From the NCBI GenBank assembly GCA_017470115.1, contig JAFUEZ010000006.1, positions 1 to 42,061 of the forward strand: DNA of 42,061 bases. Direction: 5' to 3'. Below the pieces are notes generated by a model, which made no database searches, was not told where the DNA came from, and saw only the letters and a program-made list of their open reading frames with translations. Position 1 is the stretch's first letter. Every line of letters starts with the position of its first letter. This document shows, one piece after another, positions 14,619-21,792 of this stretch. This stretch comes from Bacilli bacterium. GTDB lineage: Bacteria; Bacillota_I; Bacilli_A; RFN20; CAG-826. A program made the translations under genes and the position numbers.

Positions 14619-16691
14619 CTATTCAGGAAATTTAGTAATTGTTGCTGTAGTTTGCCCTCCACTGCCAACAGCATTTCCTAACTCATTAATTACATGTTTA
14701 ATTCCGCCATTAGTATTTCCAGAAAAAGTTGTAGTAACTAAATGATACATATTAATATTTTCGTTATTTGGAGCTTCCATTGCACTATCTAAATAATCAA
14801 CCATTCTGTGAACCCAATAAACACCTATACCAAGTGCATCGTGTTTCAATACACCATCATCAACTTTATATGATGCGTAGCCATTTTTTTCGCCATCATG
14901 TGACATCCAAGAATCTTGTCCAAATGTTGTGTATGGCACTTCAGATTGATACATAATTGTTTTGCCTCTTTCGCCATTCCATATTGTCTGATATTCTTCA
15001 AAATGTTCGACCATTAAGGCATAAATAGTTACATCATCACCATTAACAATTAGACCGTTTTTACAAGGGTTACCATAAGTAATTGAACCGTCTTCATTCT
15101 CGTAATCATTCCAAGCAACACCTCTAGAATGATCCGCTCTCCAAAGCCAAAAATTATCTCCAATTGTATTATTTGCGTTAATTACTAATGCAGACTCTGA
15201 TTCGGTATGAATATTCGCATATCCACCAATTCGCAAATATAAATCGGATAAAACTATTGGATTATCCTTGTGCGAAACATTAGACTTTTCTTTCCCGACT
15301 ACAACCATATGTTTTGAGGATTTACCAGCATCAATCAGCAAATTACCTACACGAACTCCATCAACATCATCAATTAATAAAGCGCCTCTTTTATTAGTAT
15401 CGCTTATTCTTAAAGTTGAATATCCGATACCAAGAATTATTGTATCTTCTTGCTTAACTTCTAAAGGTTCATCTAACGTATAAATTCCAGGAGTAAAAAA
15501 TAAATGTTTTCCCTCATTTAAAGCGCTATTTAGTGTCGATGAATTATCAATATCAGCATTTGCTATATAAAAATCATCTAGTGAAATGTATTCTCCGCTT
15601 TCATTATTGATATTTTCCCAACTAATGCCATAAGTATTTTCTCTTACACTAGGCACAAATACGACGTAACCTTCATCATCTAAATATGTTAAAAATGGTT
15701 TTTCGGCAATAACTGGACTTTTATCTACTACTGTATAACGAGCACCATCTCTCCACGAATCAGTAAGAGGACTCTTCATTTCACACCCAGAAAAAACATA
15801 GTTGAAGGAACTGCCCACCCATGAATCAAATTTATCATTACGAGACATCCATTGTTGTTGAGTTCTCGCTTCAATTCTTCCATTTACTTTTGTATTTGCT
15901 AAAAAGCCACCACTTGACCATCCACTAGGGTGAGATAAAGCTAAAGAACCATTGATGTTGCATCTTCTCATTGACGTTGCTTGCGAAACTGCAAACTGAG
16001 TACTTTGATTTATAGAAAGATTTTCTACATTTCTCCAAAATGTGCAAGTTGCGTTATTATTGCTAAGTACATTTGTTGAAACATATAATCCTTTAATTGT
16101 TGTGTTAATAGGTGACTCGCCTAATCCAATTGCTGTTGTGTAATATCCTAATCTCATAGTAACATCACTATAATTACCAGGCATAAACATTACTGCGAAT
16201 CTATCAGATGAAAATTGACCTACAGATCCACTTTCAAGTCGATCGTGCTTTTCATCAATAACATTTTGGATTAATGAAAAATCATCATCTTCAGAGCAAA
16301 TCAAAGTATTTTTGCCAAAGACAGAAACAGCTTCTGAAAATTCCTCTTCTTCTCCATCGATAATTCCTTTTACAAGATAATAATCATAATCTTTAGAGTT
16401 CACCTTATATATAAAATCATGGATTCGTTTGGAATTTGCTTTTTGGTAATATCCAAATTTGGTTGGAGATTTATAAATATTATATCCATCATATTTTTTA
16501 TCTGAGTTCCACCTAATATAAGTGTCATTTTTATAAAAAGAAACTCTAGTTTCATTATTATTCAAAACTTCATTGGCAAAATAATCATCTCCTTTTTGAT
16601 TATCATTTCCTTTATTATCGTTAGCGCATGATGAAAAAGAAAGTAGCGAAGCCAAAGCAATAAATATCAAGAGTTTTGCCCTTTTTATCAT
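14619..16691 (-). CDS. Secreted beta-helix lipoprotein, GH55/pectate-lyase-like fold
   Basis: This 690-aa exported protein has a type II signal peptide (IKRAKLLIFIALASLLSFSSC, lipid Cys22). Its body looks like paired right-handed beta-helices. Landmarks are FWRNVENLSINQ, GWSSGGFLANTKVNGRI, QQQWMSRNDKFDSWVGSSFN, FTPGIYTLDEPL, GVRVGNLLIDAG, NFWLWRADHSRG, VNGDDVTIYALMVEHFEEYQ and WNGERGKT. From memory these blocks closely resemble large secreted actinomycete proteins related to GH55 beta-1,3-glucanases; the substrate is uncertain. The start at 16691 is chosen because GGAGGG ends 7 nt before it. The ATG at 16706 overlaps that site. A signal-less tail is retained on the cell surface by the lipid. 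Confidence 0.72.
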   Translation of the reverse strand: MIKRAKLLIFIALASLLSFSSCANDNKGNDNQKGDDYFANEVLNNNETRVSFYKNDTYIRWNSDKKYDGYNIYKSPTKFGYYQKANSKRIHDFIYKVNSKDYDYYLVKGIIDGEEEEFSEAVSVFGKNTLICSEDDDFSLIQNVIDEKHDRLESGSVGQFSSDRFAVMFMPGNYSDVTMRLGYYTTAIGLGESPINTTIKGLYVSTNVLSNNNATCTFWRNVENLSINQSTQFAVSQATSMRRCNINGSLALSHPSGWSSGGFLANTKVNGRIEARTQQQWMSRNDKFDSWVGSSFNYVFSGCEMKSPLTDSWRDGARYTVVDKSPVIAEKPFLTYLDDEGYVVFVPSVRENTYGISWENINNESGEYISLDDFYIANADIDNSSTLNSALNEGKHLFFTPGIYTLDEPLEVKQEDTIILGIGYSTLRISDTNKRGALLIDDVDGVRVGNLLIDAGKSSKHMVVVGKEKSNVSHKDNPIVLSDLYLRIGGYANIHTESESALVINANNTIGDNFWLWRADHSRGVAWNDYENEDGSITYGNPCKNGLIVNGDDVTIYALMVEHFEEYQTIWNGERGKTIMYQSEVPYTTFGQDSWMSHDGEKNGYASYKVDDGVLKHDALGIGVYWVHRMVDYLDSAMEAPNNENINMYHLVTTTFSGNTNGGIKHVINELGNAVGSGGQTTATITKFPE

Positions 16692-16708
16692 AAATGAACC
16701 CTCCATTG

Positions 16709-16737
16709 ATAAAATGATAACACGAGTAAGCTGACAA
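16709..16737 (-). promoter_or_regulatory. Promoter of the beta-helix lipoprotein gene
   Basis: On the minus strand TTGTCA (16732-16737) and TTTTAT (16709-16714) are spaced 17 bp apart, just upstream of the GGAGGG ribosome binding site. Confidence 0.45.
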
Positions 16738-16824
16738 AATTAAAAATAGCAGTTTATAACACCAATAAAGCAGAATTTTCATTAAAAACTATTTAATATT
16801 TGAAAAAATAATAAGAAGTCTATC

Positions 16825-17433
16825 TTAAATATTGATTGTTTGAGGACGTGGGTTGTATGCATATAAGCCAGCGACATAAAAAGGGCACTCTTCACATAAA
16901 GCACCTTCTGGACAAGTGCATAATTCGATCGCTTTTCTTCTGTTCTCACTTAAAAATAAATCATGTCCATCATATTTATCCAGTGTTGTATATCTACCAT
17001 CCTCATCAAGGATGACATATTCATTATCTAAAAGATAACCTCTTCTAATGTCATCAGCTGTTTCACCTATTGTTGTATCATCTACATGCACACCTATTAC
17101 ATGAGTCTCTAAAAGAGAATAATTAATAATATCCCCTTCCACTCTACAATTAGCAGGATATGTTTCTTGGCATTCACAATCATAGTCACCATTAAATACT
17201 ATTCTTAGTTGATCGCCCGCAACAATAGGTTTATCAATTTTAAGTTCACTAGAAAAAGAATAGTAACTATCATTAAATAGCAAAGTTGCTGTTCCATTGC
17301 TTTCATCAGTTTGATCACGCTCGAAAACAAAAGCAGCATCTAACAATAAAACTTTATTCTCATCATTGCTTGTATCAACACAACTCGAGAGTCCAAAAGA
17401 AAGAATTGCGATTAAAATTAATTTGCATTTCAT
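16825..17433 (-). CDS. Cys-rich lipoprotein, unknown function
   Basis: This 202-aa exported protein has a clear lipobox (signal MKCKLILIAILSFGLSSC, lipid Cys18). The mature part is acidic with two Cys clusters: YDCECQETYPANC in the middle and CTCPEGALCEEC near the C-terminus. These suggest disulfides or metal binding outside the cell. I recognise no domain. An extended -10 (TGATATGAT, 17440-17448) ends 6 nt before the ATG and no Shine-Dalgarno is present, so the mRNA may be leaderless. It lies between the beta-helix lipoprotein and the PII/DUF1538 operon, on the same strand as both. Confidence 0.65.
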   Translation of the reverse strand: MKCKLILIAILSFGLSSCVDTSNDENKVLLLDAAFVFERDQTDESNGTATLLFNDSYYSFSSELKIDKPIVAGDQLRIVFNGDYDCECQETYPANCRVEGDIINYSLLETHVIGVHVDDTTIGETADDIRRGYLLDNEYVILDEDGRYTTLDKYDGHDLFLSENRRKAIELCTCPEGALCEECPFYVAGLYAYNPRPQTINI

Positions 17434-17500
17434 ACAAAAATCATATCATATGAATTAAAAGAGCAGTATCGAAATCAAATAATACAACGCGACACTTTTT

Positions 17501-17530
17501 AAAAACACCAGGACAAAATCCCAAATAGTG
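17501..17530 (+). repeat. Intergenic repeat, copy f (divergent)
   Basis: AAAAACACCAGGACAAAATC then CCAAATAGTG keeps the AAAAAC and CAAAAnCCCAAATA parts of the family with small insertions. It is the least similar copy. Confidence 0.35.
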
Positions 17531-17550
17531 GAAAAGGAAACATTTCAATG

Positions 17551-17576
17551 AAAAAGGCTACTATTTTAAGCAGCCT
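17551..17576 (-). terminator. Terminator of the PII/DUF1538 operon
   Basis: On the minus strand AGGCT (17572-17576) pairs with AGCCT (17555-17559), followed by TTTT. It lies 19 bp after the last PII-like stop. Confidence 0.65.
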
Positions 17577-17594
17577 CTATTTTTAGTTAATTCT

Positions 17595-17909
17595 TTAAAT
17601 TTTAATTCCAACAACATCGTTAACAGGAAGGGCAAAAGCAATGCCTTGTCCATCTGTCCCTAAACCAGCAGCTTTATAAATTGCCGCAAGCATTTGGTCT
17701 CTGATGCTTTCTTTTACTAGAATCAAAATCATTTCTTTATCAGGTGTGATAATTATGTTATATCTTTTTTCCATGTCTTTTGTACCAGTTCCTCTAGCAC
17801 GAATGATTGTACCGCCTCTAGCACCTGTTTCTCTTGCAACATCCATGACCGCATCAGAAAAACCAGTATTAACTAATACAACAATTAATTCAAATTTAAC
17901 TTCATCCAT
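17595..17909 (-). CDS. PII-like signal protein, second paralogue
   Basis: This 104-aa protein has the ferredoxin-like PII fold: FELIVVLVNTGFSDAVMDVARETGARGGTIIRARGTG, then KRYNIIITPDKEMILILV and a C-terminal GLGTDGQGIAFALPV. The ARETGARGGT(I/V)xxARGTG block is typical of PII homologues encoded beside DUF1538 proteins. The T-loop is short and lacks the Tyr51 uridylylation context of GlnB. It probably senses a nucleotide or metabolite and acts on the neighbouring membrane protein, but this is inference. AGGAGG precedes the ATG. It follows the other paralogue after 12 nt. Confidence 0.8.
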   Translation of the reverse strand: MDEVKFELIVVLVNTGFSDAVMDVARETGARGGTIIRARGTGTKDMEKRYNIIITPDKEMILILVKESIRDQMLAAIYKAAGLGTDGQGIAFALPVNDVVGIKI

Positions 17910-17921
17910 TGTTTGTGCCTC

Positions 17922-18317
17922 CTATAATGTGTCAATGAGGAATTGATAGAATTTCATTCCAATTAAACTAGTCATTGGGATAGAAAAACCAATACCACGA
18001 TTTCTTTTGCTAACTTTAAAAAATGCTTCGAGCTCTCTTTTAGCACTATCGATTTTATCTTGGCTAATGAGCGAAATAATAATTTCCTTAGAGTTGTCTT
18101 CAATACCTAAAATATCTCTAATTTCTTTTTGCGCTGTTCCTTCACCATATTGAACAAATTGTGCATTTGCTCCTTCGCTTTCAAAAAGTTTTAAAACAAA
18201 ATTACCTTGTCCTCTGTTAACAATGGTAATGAACATAAAAAGTTTTTTAATATCAGTTTTACTAACATTACTTTTAAATTCTGTATTCTCTTTTTTCGCT
18301 TTCTTAAATAGACCCAT
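17922..18317 (-). CDS. PII-like signal protein, first paralogue
   Basis: This 131-aa protein has a basic N-terminal extension (GLFKKAKKENTEFKSNVSKT) and then a PII-like core. KKLFMFITIVNRGQGNFVLKLFESEGA forms beta1-alpha1, YGEGTAQKEIRDILG the T-loop region, and GIGFSIPMTSLIG the final strand. It is more divergent than its neighbour: the ARGTG block is replaced by YGEGTA. Two unequal paralogues together suggest a heterotrimer or two separate inputs. GGAG lies ahead of the ATG, and DUF1538 is 8 nt upstream. Confidence 0.75.
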   Translation of the reverse strand: MGLFKKAKKENTEFKSNVSKTDIKKLFMFITIVNRGQGNFVLKLFESEGANAQFVQYGEGTAQKEIRDILGIEDNSKEIIISLISQDKIDSAKRELEAFFKVSKRNRGIGFSIPMTSLIGMKFYQFLIDTL

Positions 18318-18325
18318 ACTAACTC

Positions 18326-19915
18326 CTAATTAAAATGGATAATTTGCGCATCTTCTGCATTGTAAACGTGTTTTCGCATAGAGTATTGTGCTTTAATATC
18401 TTTAATTTTTTCAATAACACCCAAGACTTGAATGGCGATGATTGGAGTCAAAGCAATTAAAGCGATTACACCAAAAGATTGTTCAAAATAATTAGCATTT
18501 TCTGCATAAATAGCCGTTGTTAATCCAACAATCATCGGCAAGACAAAAGATGATGCCATTGGTCCACTAGCGGTGCCACCAGAGTCAAACGCCATAGCGG
18601 TAAAAATATCCGGACACAAAAACATTAATGTTAAAGAAATGATGTATCCAGGGACCATATAGTATAGGATTGAAAAATTAAATATTGTTCTTATAACCGC
18701 CAATGCAATAGCCAACCCTACACCAATTGATAAAGTAAGTAAAACTGTTAATCTACGTACTCTACCATCGGAGACTTCTTCAATTTGAACAGTTAAAACA
18801 TGGACAGCTGGTTCACAAACAATAGTTACTAAACCTATTAATAAAGCGATAATAACAATTAATGCCTTAGATTTTAATCCTAGCATTGTGCCAACGTAAT
18901 AGCCAATTGGTGTCATGGCAGCACCAGTTCCACATAAGAAGATACTTAAGCCAATATAGGCAAATAAGAAGCCTATCAATAATTTAAAAATCTTATGCTT
19001 TGGCAGTTTGATAAAAATCACATTATAAATTAAGAAAATAATAAGTGTTGGAGCCATGGCAATAAGAACTTCAATAGATGTTCCTAAAGAAAAACTATCA
19101 CTAGTTATATATGGGAATAATGTATTAATAAACATCATAAAAATGTTTTCACTGCCTAATTCAGTATAAGAAGGAACAAAGTTAGGGGAAAGCGTCGATG
19201 AAAATATAATTAATAAAGTGACACTAATGATTGGACCAATTGAAGCCATTCCAACAAGACCAAAACTATTGTTTTTAGCATTTTTCCCACCTCTGACTGT
19301 TGCAACACCGGTACCTAACGACAAAATAAATGGAACAGTGGCAGATCCAGTCGTCACACCACCAGAATCAAAAATAAATGGTAAAAAGACACTTTTATCA
19401 TTCTTGTCTCTAACAGTTAGAACGACAAAAATAAGAATCATAAAGGTTAAGGCGTAGAAAAATAAGTACCAAAGTTTTAAAGATTTTTGAAAAATAATTC
19501 TTAATACGCCAATGACAACAAATAAGCCAACCCCAACTGCAATACCAATAGTTAATATGTATGCAAAAACCGTTGAATCTGTTACTTGTTTAGTGACAAT
19601 CATGATGCTTGGTTCGGCAACAGTAATTAAAGCTCCTAATGCAAATGAAAATGCAATAACAATAAATAAGTTCTTCTGCTTAGAAAGTGAAGAACCCATA
19701 TATTCGCCAACCTTGCTTAAAGAAGATGAGGCTCCAATAGAAAATGTTCCTAATCCAGTGATAAGAACAATCATTCCTATAAGAAGCAACCAATAATCTC
19801 CTCTTGCAAAATTTAAAGGCGCCACATTTGTCCAAGACAAAATTAAAATAATAAATATCATCGGAATGATACTTAATGAGGCGCTAATGAATGCTTGCAG
19901 ATATCTATTTTTCAT
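18326..19915 (-). CDS. DUF1538 membrane protein, tandem duplicated
   Basis: This 529-aa integral membrane protein has about 12-14 hydrophobic segments and consists of two homologous halves. The first half has TVAEPSIMIVTKQV and FDSGGVTTGSATVPFILSLGTGVA. The second repeats them as TIVCEPAVHVLTVQIEEV and FDSGGTASGPMASSFVLPMIVGLTTA. Duplicated halves with conserved EP and DSGG motifs inside membrane segments suggest an inverted-repeat transporter or channel. Family members are uncharacterised but co-occur with PII-like genes, as here. It is the first gene of a three-gene operon. AAAGGTAG precedes the ATG. The cargo is unknown. Confidence 0.82.
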   Translation of the reverse strand: MKNRYLQAFISASLSIIPMIFIILILSWTNVAPLNFARGDYWLLLIGMIVLITGLGTFSIGASSSLSKVGEYMGSSLSKQKNLFIVIAFSFALGALITVAEPSIMIVTKQVTDSTVFAYILTIGIAVGVGLFVVIGVLRIIFQKSLKLWYLFFYALTFMILIFVVLTVRDKNDKSVFLPFIFDSGGVTTGSATVPFILSLGTGVATVRGGKNAKNNSFGLVGMASIGPIISVTLLIIFSSTLSPNFVPSYTELGSENIFMMFINTLFPYITSDSFSLGTSIEVLIAMAPTLIIFLIYNVIFIKLPKHKIFKLLIGFLFAYIGLSIFLCGTGAAMTPIGYYVGTMLGLKSKALIVIIALLIGLVTIVCEPAVHVLTVQIEEVSDGRVRRLTVLLTLSIGVGLAIALAVIRTIFNFSILYYMVPGYIISLTLMFLCPDIFTAMAFDSGGTASGPMASSFVLPMIVGLTTAIYAENANYFEQSFGVIALIALTPIIAIQVLGVIEKIKDIKAQYSMRKHVYNAEDAQIIHFN

Positions 19916-19937
19916 TTAAACTACCTTTAATGTTTAT

Positions 19938-19966
19938 ATTTTACAACCTTATAAGTCTATATGTAA
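19938..19966 (-). promoter_or_regulatory. Promoter of the DUF1538-PII operon
   Basis: On the minus strand TTACAT (19961-19966) and TAAAAT (19938-19943) are exactly 17 bp apart, with a start about 10 nt upstream of the ribosome binding site. Confidence 0.5.
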
Positions 19967-19970
19967 TATA

Positions 19971-20004
19971 AAAAAACAAAAAAGTATCGATTTATATCGA
20001 TACT
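19971..20004 (-). terminator. Terminator downstream of the orphan ORF
   Basis: The 9-bp perfect stem AGTATCGAT / ATCGATACT has a 4-nt loop. On the minus strand a T tract follows. The flank at 19994-20022 is related to the flank of the tRNA-cluster terminator (21126-21160). Confidence 0.75.
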
Positions 20005-20041
20005 GTAATATGTAATTGGATGTTCAAGCTGGAAACAATAC

Positions 20042-20090
20042 AAACCGACAAAGTTTTTTCAATTTTCGACACCGGTCTGAAAAACCGACA
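20042..20090. repeat. Short direct repeat AAACCGACA
   Basis: Two identical 9-mers AAACCGACA lie at 20042-20050 and 20082-20090. A partial relative, TTTCGACACCGG, lies between them. This block is GC-richer than its surroundings and could be a scar of an inserted element. Confidence 0.35.
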
Positions 20091-20131
20091 CTCAATAAGG
20101 AATGTGCAATAAATATGCGTTAAATAGGTAG

Positions 20132-21097
20132 TTATGAATTAAATTCACTTTCGACAATTCGCACATCATTTTTTTCAAGATAAAATGTTTTTTCGAACTC
20201 GTGATTACTATTAGTTTTATATCGCCACACTATTTTGTCTGCAATGCCAATGATGATATAGTTTCGTGAGTGTTCGCAAGCTTGAGGATTATAAACATCA
20301 ATAGAACACTTGTTCCCGCTAGAATCCTCAAAAAAGTACTTATTGATTAAACTTTCCTTCTCCAAACCTAGAAAAGAATACAAAATATCTCCTAGTTCAC
20401 CTTGCGGTTTTTTTCCATACACTTCTATGGTTTTGTTATTTTTATTAATTAAAAGAGCAACTTTAAGAATGAGATTTTCGCGCTTATAAATTAATGTTTT
20501 GTTGTCAAAAATCATAAGAACTTTGTTGTTTTTTGTTAAACCATCGATATTGGCGTTATCTCTATCATATACTCTAATATGACTCTTTTTGAAAAGACTA
20601 TATTTTTGTGAAAACAATACATAAATAACTTCATTATCAACAACAAAATCAGTTAATAAGCTTTCAATATCTTGTTCTTCACACAAGCAAAAATACTCTC
20701 CATTGATAAACACCTTTCCAGAAGAATCAAATCTAACTATAAAGTAATCATGAATGGTTAAACACAAGTCATCATCCATATTCTTTAAAGCGGGGTTTTT
20801 TCTAAGTTCTTCAGCAAAAGAACGGGTTGATAATTTTGCAACGATTTCACAAGAAATCTTTCTACACACTTGTTTTTTAACATCTATCTGAAGTTGTTTT
20901 AACAAAACATCATGAATGTTTTTCCAAAAATGAATGAAATTAACTTTTTCTTCTAAAATAATGGCTAGTAATTTTGCTTCAGAAATATAATTATCATTTT
21001 GATTGCCACGAACACATAGACCGACAGGATCAAATTTGCATAGTATTGAAGCAATTATTTTAATCGTTTGCTCTTTTGAAATATTCTTATAAACCAT
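20132..21097 (-). CDS. Orphan protein of unknown function between two related terminators
   Basis: I do not recognise this 321-aa soluble protein. Residues 1-45 (IIASILCKFDPVGLCVRGNQ, then NDNYISEAKLLAIIL) loosely recall the DP(I/V)G(L)...YxxEA pattern of small DUF1871-like domains. The rest is beta-rich with many Lys, Asn and Asp and has no clear catalytic motif. No Shine-Dalgarno precedes the ATG. An extended -10 (TGCTAAAAT, ending 9 nt before the ATG) suggests a leaderless or nearly leaderless mRNA. The tRNA-cluster terminator lies 28 bp upstream and a related terminator lies 128 bp downstream, so the gene looks like a self-contained insertion. Being an accessory or defence-type gene is only a guess. 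Confidence 0.5.
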   Translation of the reverse strand: MVYKNISKEQTIKIIASILCKFDPVGLCVRGNQNDNYISEAKLLAIILEEKVNFIHFWKNIHDVLLKQLQIDVKKQVCRKISCEIVAKLSTRSFAEELRKNPALKNMDDDLCLTIHDYFIVRFDSSGKVFINGEYFCLCEEQDIESLLTDFVVDNEVIYVLFSQKYSLFKKSHIRVYDRDNANIDGLTKNNKVLMIFDNKTLIYKRENLILKVALLINKNNKTIEVYGKKPQGELGDILYSFLGLEKESLINKYFFEDSSGNKCSIDVYNPQACEHSRNYIIIGIADKIVWRYKTNSNHEFEKTFYLEKNDVRIVESEFNS

Positions 21098-21125
21098 ATC
21101 TTTGTTATTTTAGCACAAAGACAAT

Positions 21126-21160
21126 AAAAAACGGTACTGATAACGTAGTATCAATACCGT
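21126..21160 (-). terminator. Terminator of the five-tRNA operon
   Basis: On the minus strand ACGGTATTGATA pairs with TATCAGTACCGT (12 bp, one G-U) with a 6-nt loop, followed by six T. It lies 10 bp after the CCA of tRNA-fMet. Confidence 0.88.
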
Positions 21161-21170
21161 AGTATGTGAT

Positions 21171-21247
21171 TGGTTGCGGGGGAAAGATTTGAACTTCCGA
21201 CCTCCGGGTTATGGGCCCGACGAGCTACCAGACTGCTCTACCCCGCG
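21171..21247 (-). tRNA. Initiator tRNA-fMet (CAT)
   Basis: This is a 77-nt tRNA. The 5' CGCGGGG and 3' CCCCGCA leave the first pair as a C-A mismatch, the bacterial initiator hallmark. The anticodon stem carries consecutive GGG / CCC pairs around CCCATAA. CCA is encoded. It is the last gene of the tRNA operon. Confidence 0.95.
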
Positions 21248-21267
21248 ATAGGACATGTTTATTAAGA

Positions 21268-21358
21268 TGGCGGAGAAAGAGGGATTCGAACCCTCGCTAG
21301 GCTTGCACCTACTATCGGTTTTCAAGACCGACCCCTTCAACCGCTTGGGTATTTCTCC
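21268..21358 (-). tRNA. tRNA-Ser (TGA)
   Basis: This is a 91-nt tRNA with a long variable arm, acceptor GGAGAAA / TTTCTCC, discriminator G, anticodon TGA in loop TCTTGAAAA, and encoded CCA. It reads UCN codons by wobble. Confidence 0.95.
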
Positions 21359-21360
21359 GT

Positions 21361-21436
21361 TGGTGGACTCTACAGGACTCGAACCTGTAACCGATCGGTT
21401 ATGGGCCGATAGCTCTAACCATTGCGCTAAGAGTCC
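21361..21436 (-). tRNA. CAT-anticodon tRNA, probable tRNA-Ile2 (lysidine-modified)
   Basis: This is a 76-nt tRNA with acceptor GGACTCT / AGAGTCC and loop CCCATAA. The body (GGAC...TTAGC, CATAACCG, CAGGTTCGAGTCCTG) resembles Bacillus tRNA-Ile(CAT), not elongator Met. It would need TilS to convert C34 to lysidine and then read AUA. Identity between Ile2 and Met is judged by eye. Confidence 0.75.
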
Positions 21437-21470
21437 TTAAGAATCGTATTTAACAAACATTTATAATAAG

Positions 21471-21547
21471 TGGTAGCAGCGAAGGGATTCGAACCCCCGA
21501 CATACCGGGTATGAGCCGATCGCTCTAACCAACTGAGCTACGCTGCC
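21471..21547 (-). tRNA. Elongator tRNA-Met (CAT)
   Basis: This is a 77-nt tRNA. The acceptor GGCAGCG / CGCTGCT has a terminal G-U, the anticodon loop is CTCATAC, and the T-arm is GGGGGTTCGAATCCC(T). The loop context TCATACCC matches Bacillus elongator Met. CCA is encoded. Confidence 0.85.
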
Positions 21548-21552
21548 ATAAT

Positions 21553-21626
21553 TGGTGGACCCTAGGAGAATCGAACTCCTAACTGAAGCTTGCAAAGCTA
21601 CCGTTATCCCATTTAACTAAGGGCCC
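21553..21626 (-). tRNA. tRNA-Ala (TGC)
   Basis: This is a 74-nt tRNA. The acceptor GGGCCCT / AGGGTCC contains the G3-U70 pair that marks alanine tRNAs. The anticodon is TGC in loop TTTGCAA, with one T-T mismatch in the anticodon stem. CCA is encoded. It is the first gene of the operon. Confidence 0.92.
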
Positions 21627-21655
21627 GAAACGAGCATTTCAAAAAATGCTTTAAT

Positions 21656-21685
21656 AATATACCACACAGTCAAATCATAAGGCAA
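21656..21685 (-). promoter_or_regulatory. Promoter of the five-tRNA operon
   Basis: On the minus strand TTGCCT (21680-21685) and TATATT (21656-21661) are spaced 18 bp, about 30 nt before tRNA-Ala. Confidence 0.55.
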
Positions 21686-21765
21686 GGACTTTTTGATGCT
21701 AAGGCATATAAAAATACTTTATTATCATATTTAATTCTTAAAAACTTTAATTGAAATTTATCGCT

Positions 21766-21774
21766 TGTTATAAT
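21766..21774 (+). promoter_or_regulatory. Extended -10 promoter of the DJ-1/PfpI gene
   Basis: A TG one base before TATAAT (21769-21774) makes an extended -10. The transcript would start near 21781, at the GAGG ribosome binding site. The longer ORF starting at 21751 would include the promoter, so that start is rejected. Confidence 0.55.
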
Positions 21775-21792
21775 TCAACTGAGGTTTATTTT

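Noticed and set aside
21255-21440. 61-aa plus-strand ORF
   Set aside because: It lies entirely over the minus-strand tRNA-Ser and CAT-anticodon tRNA genes.
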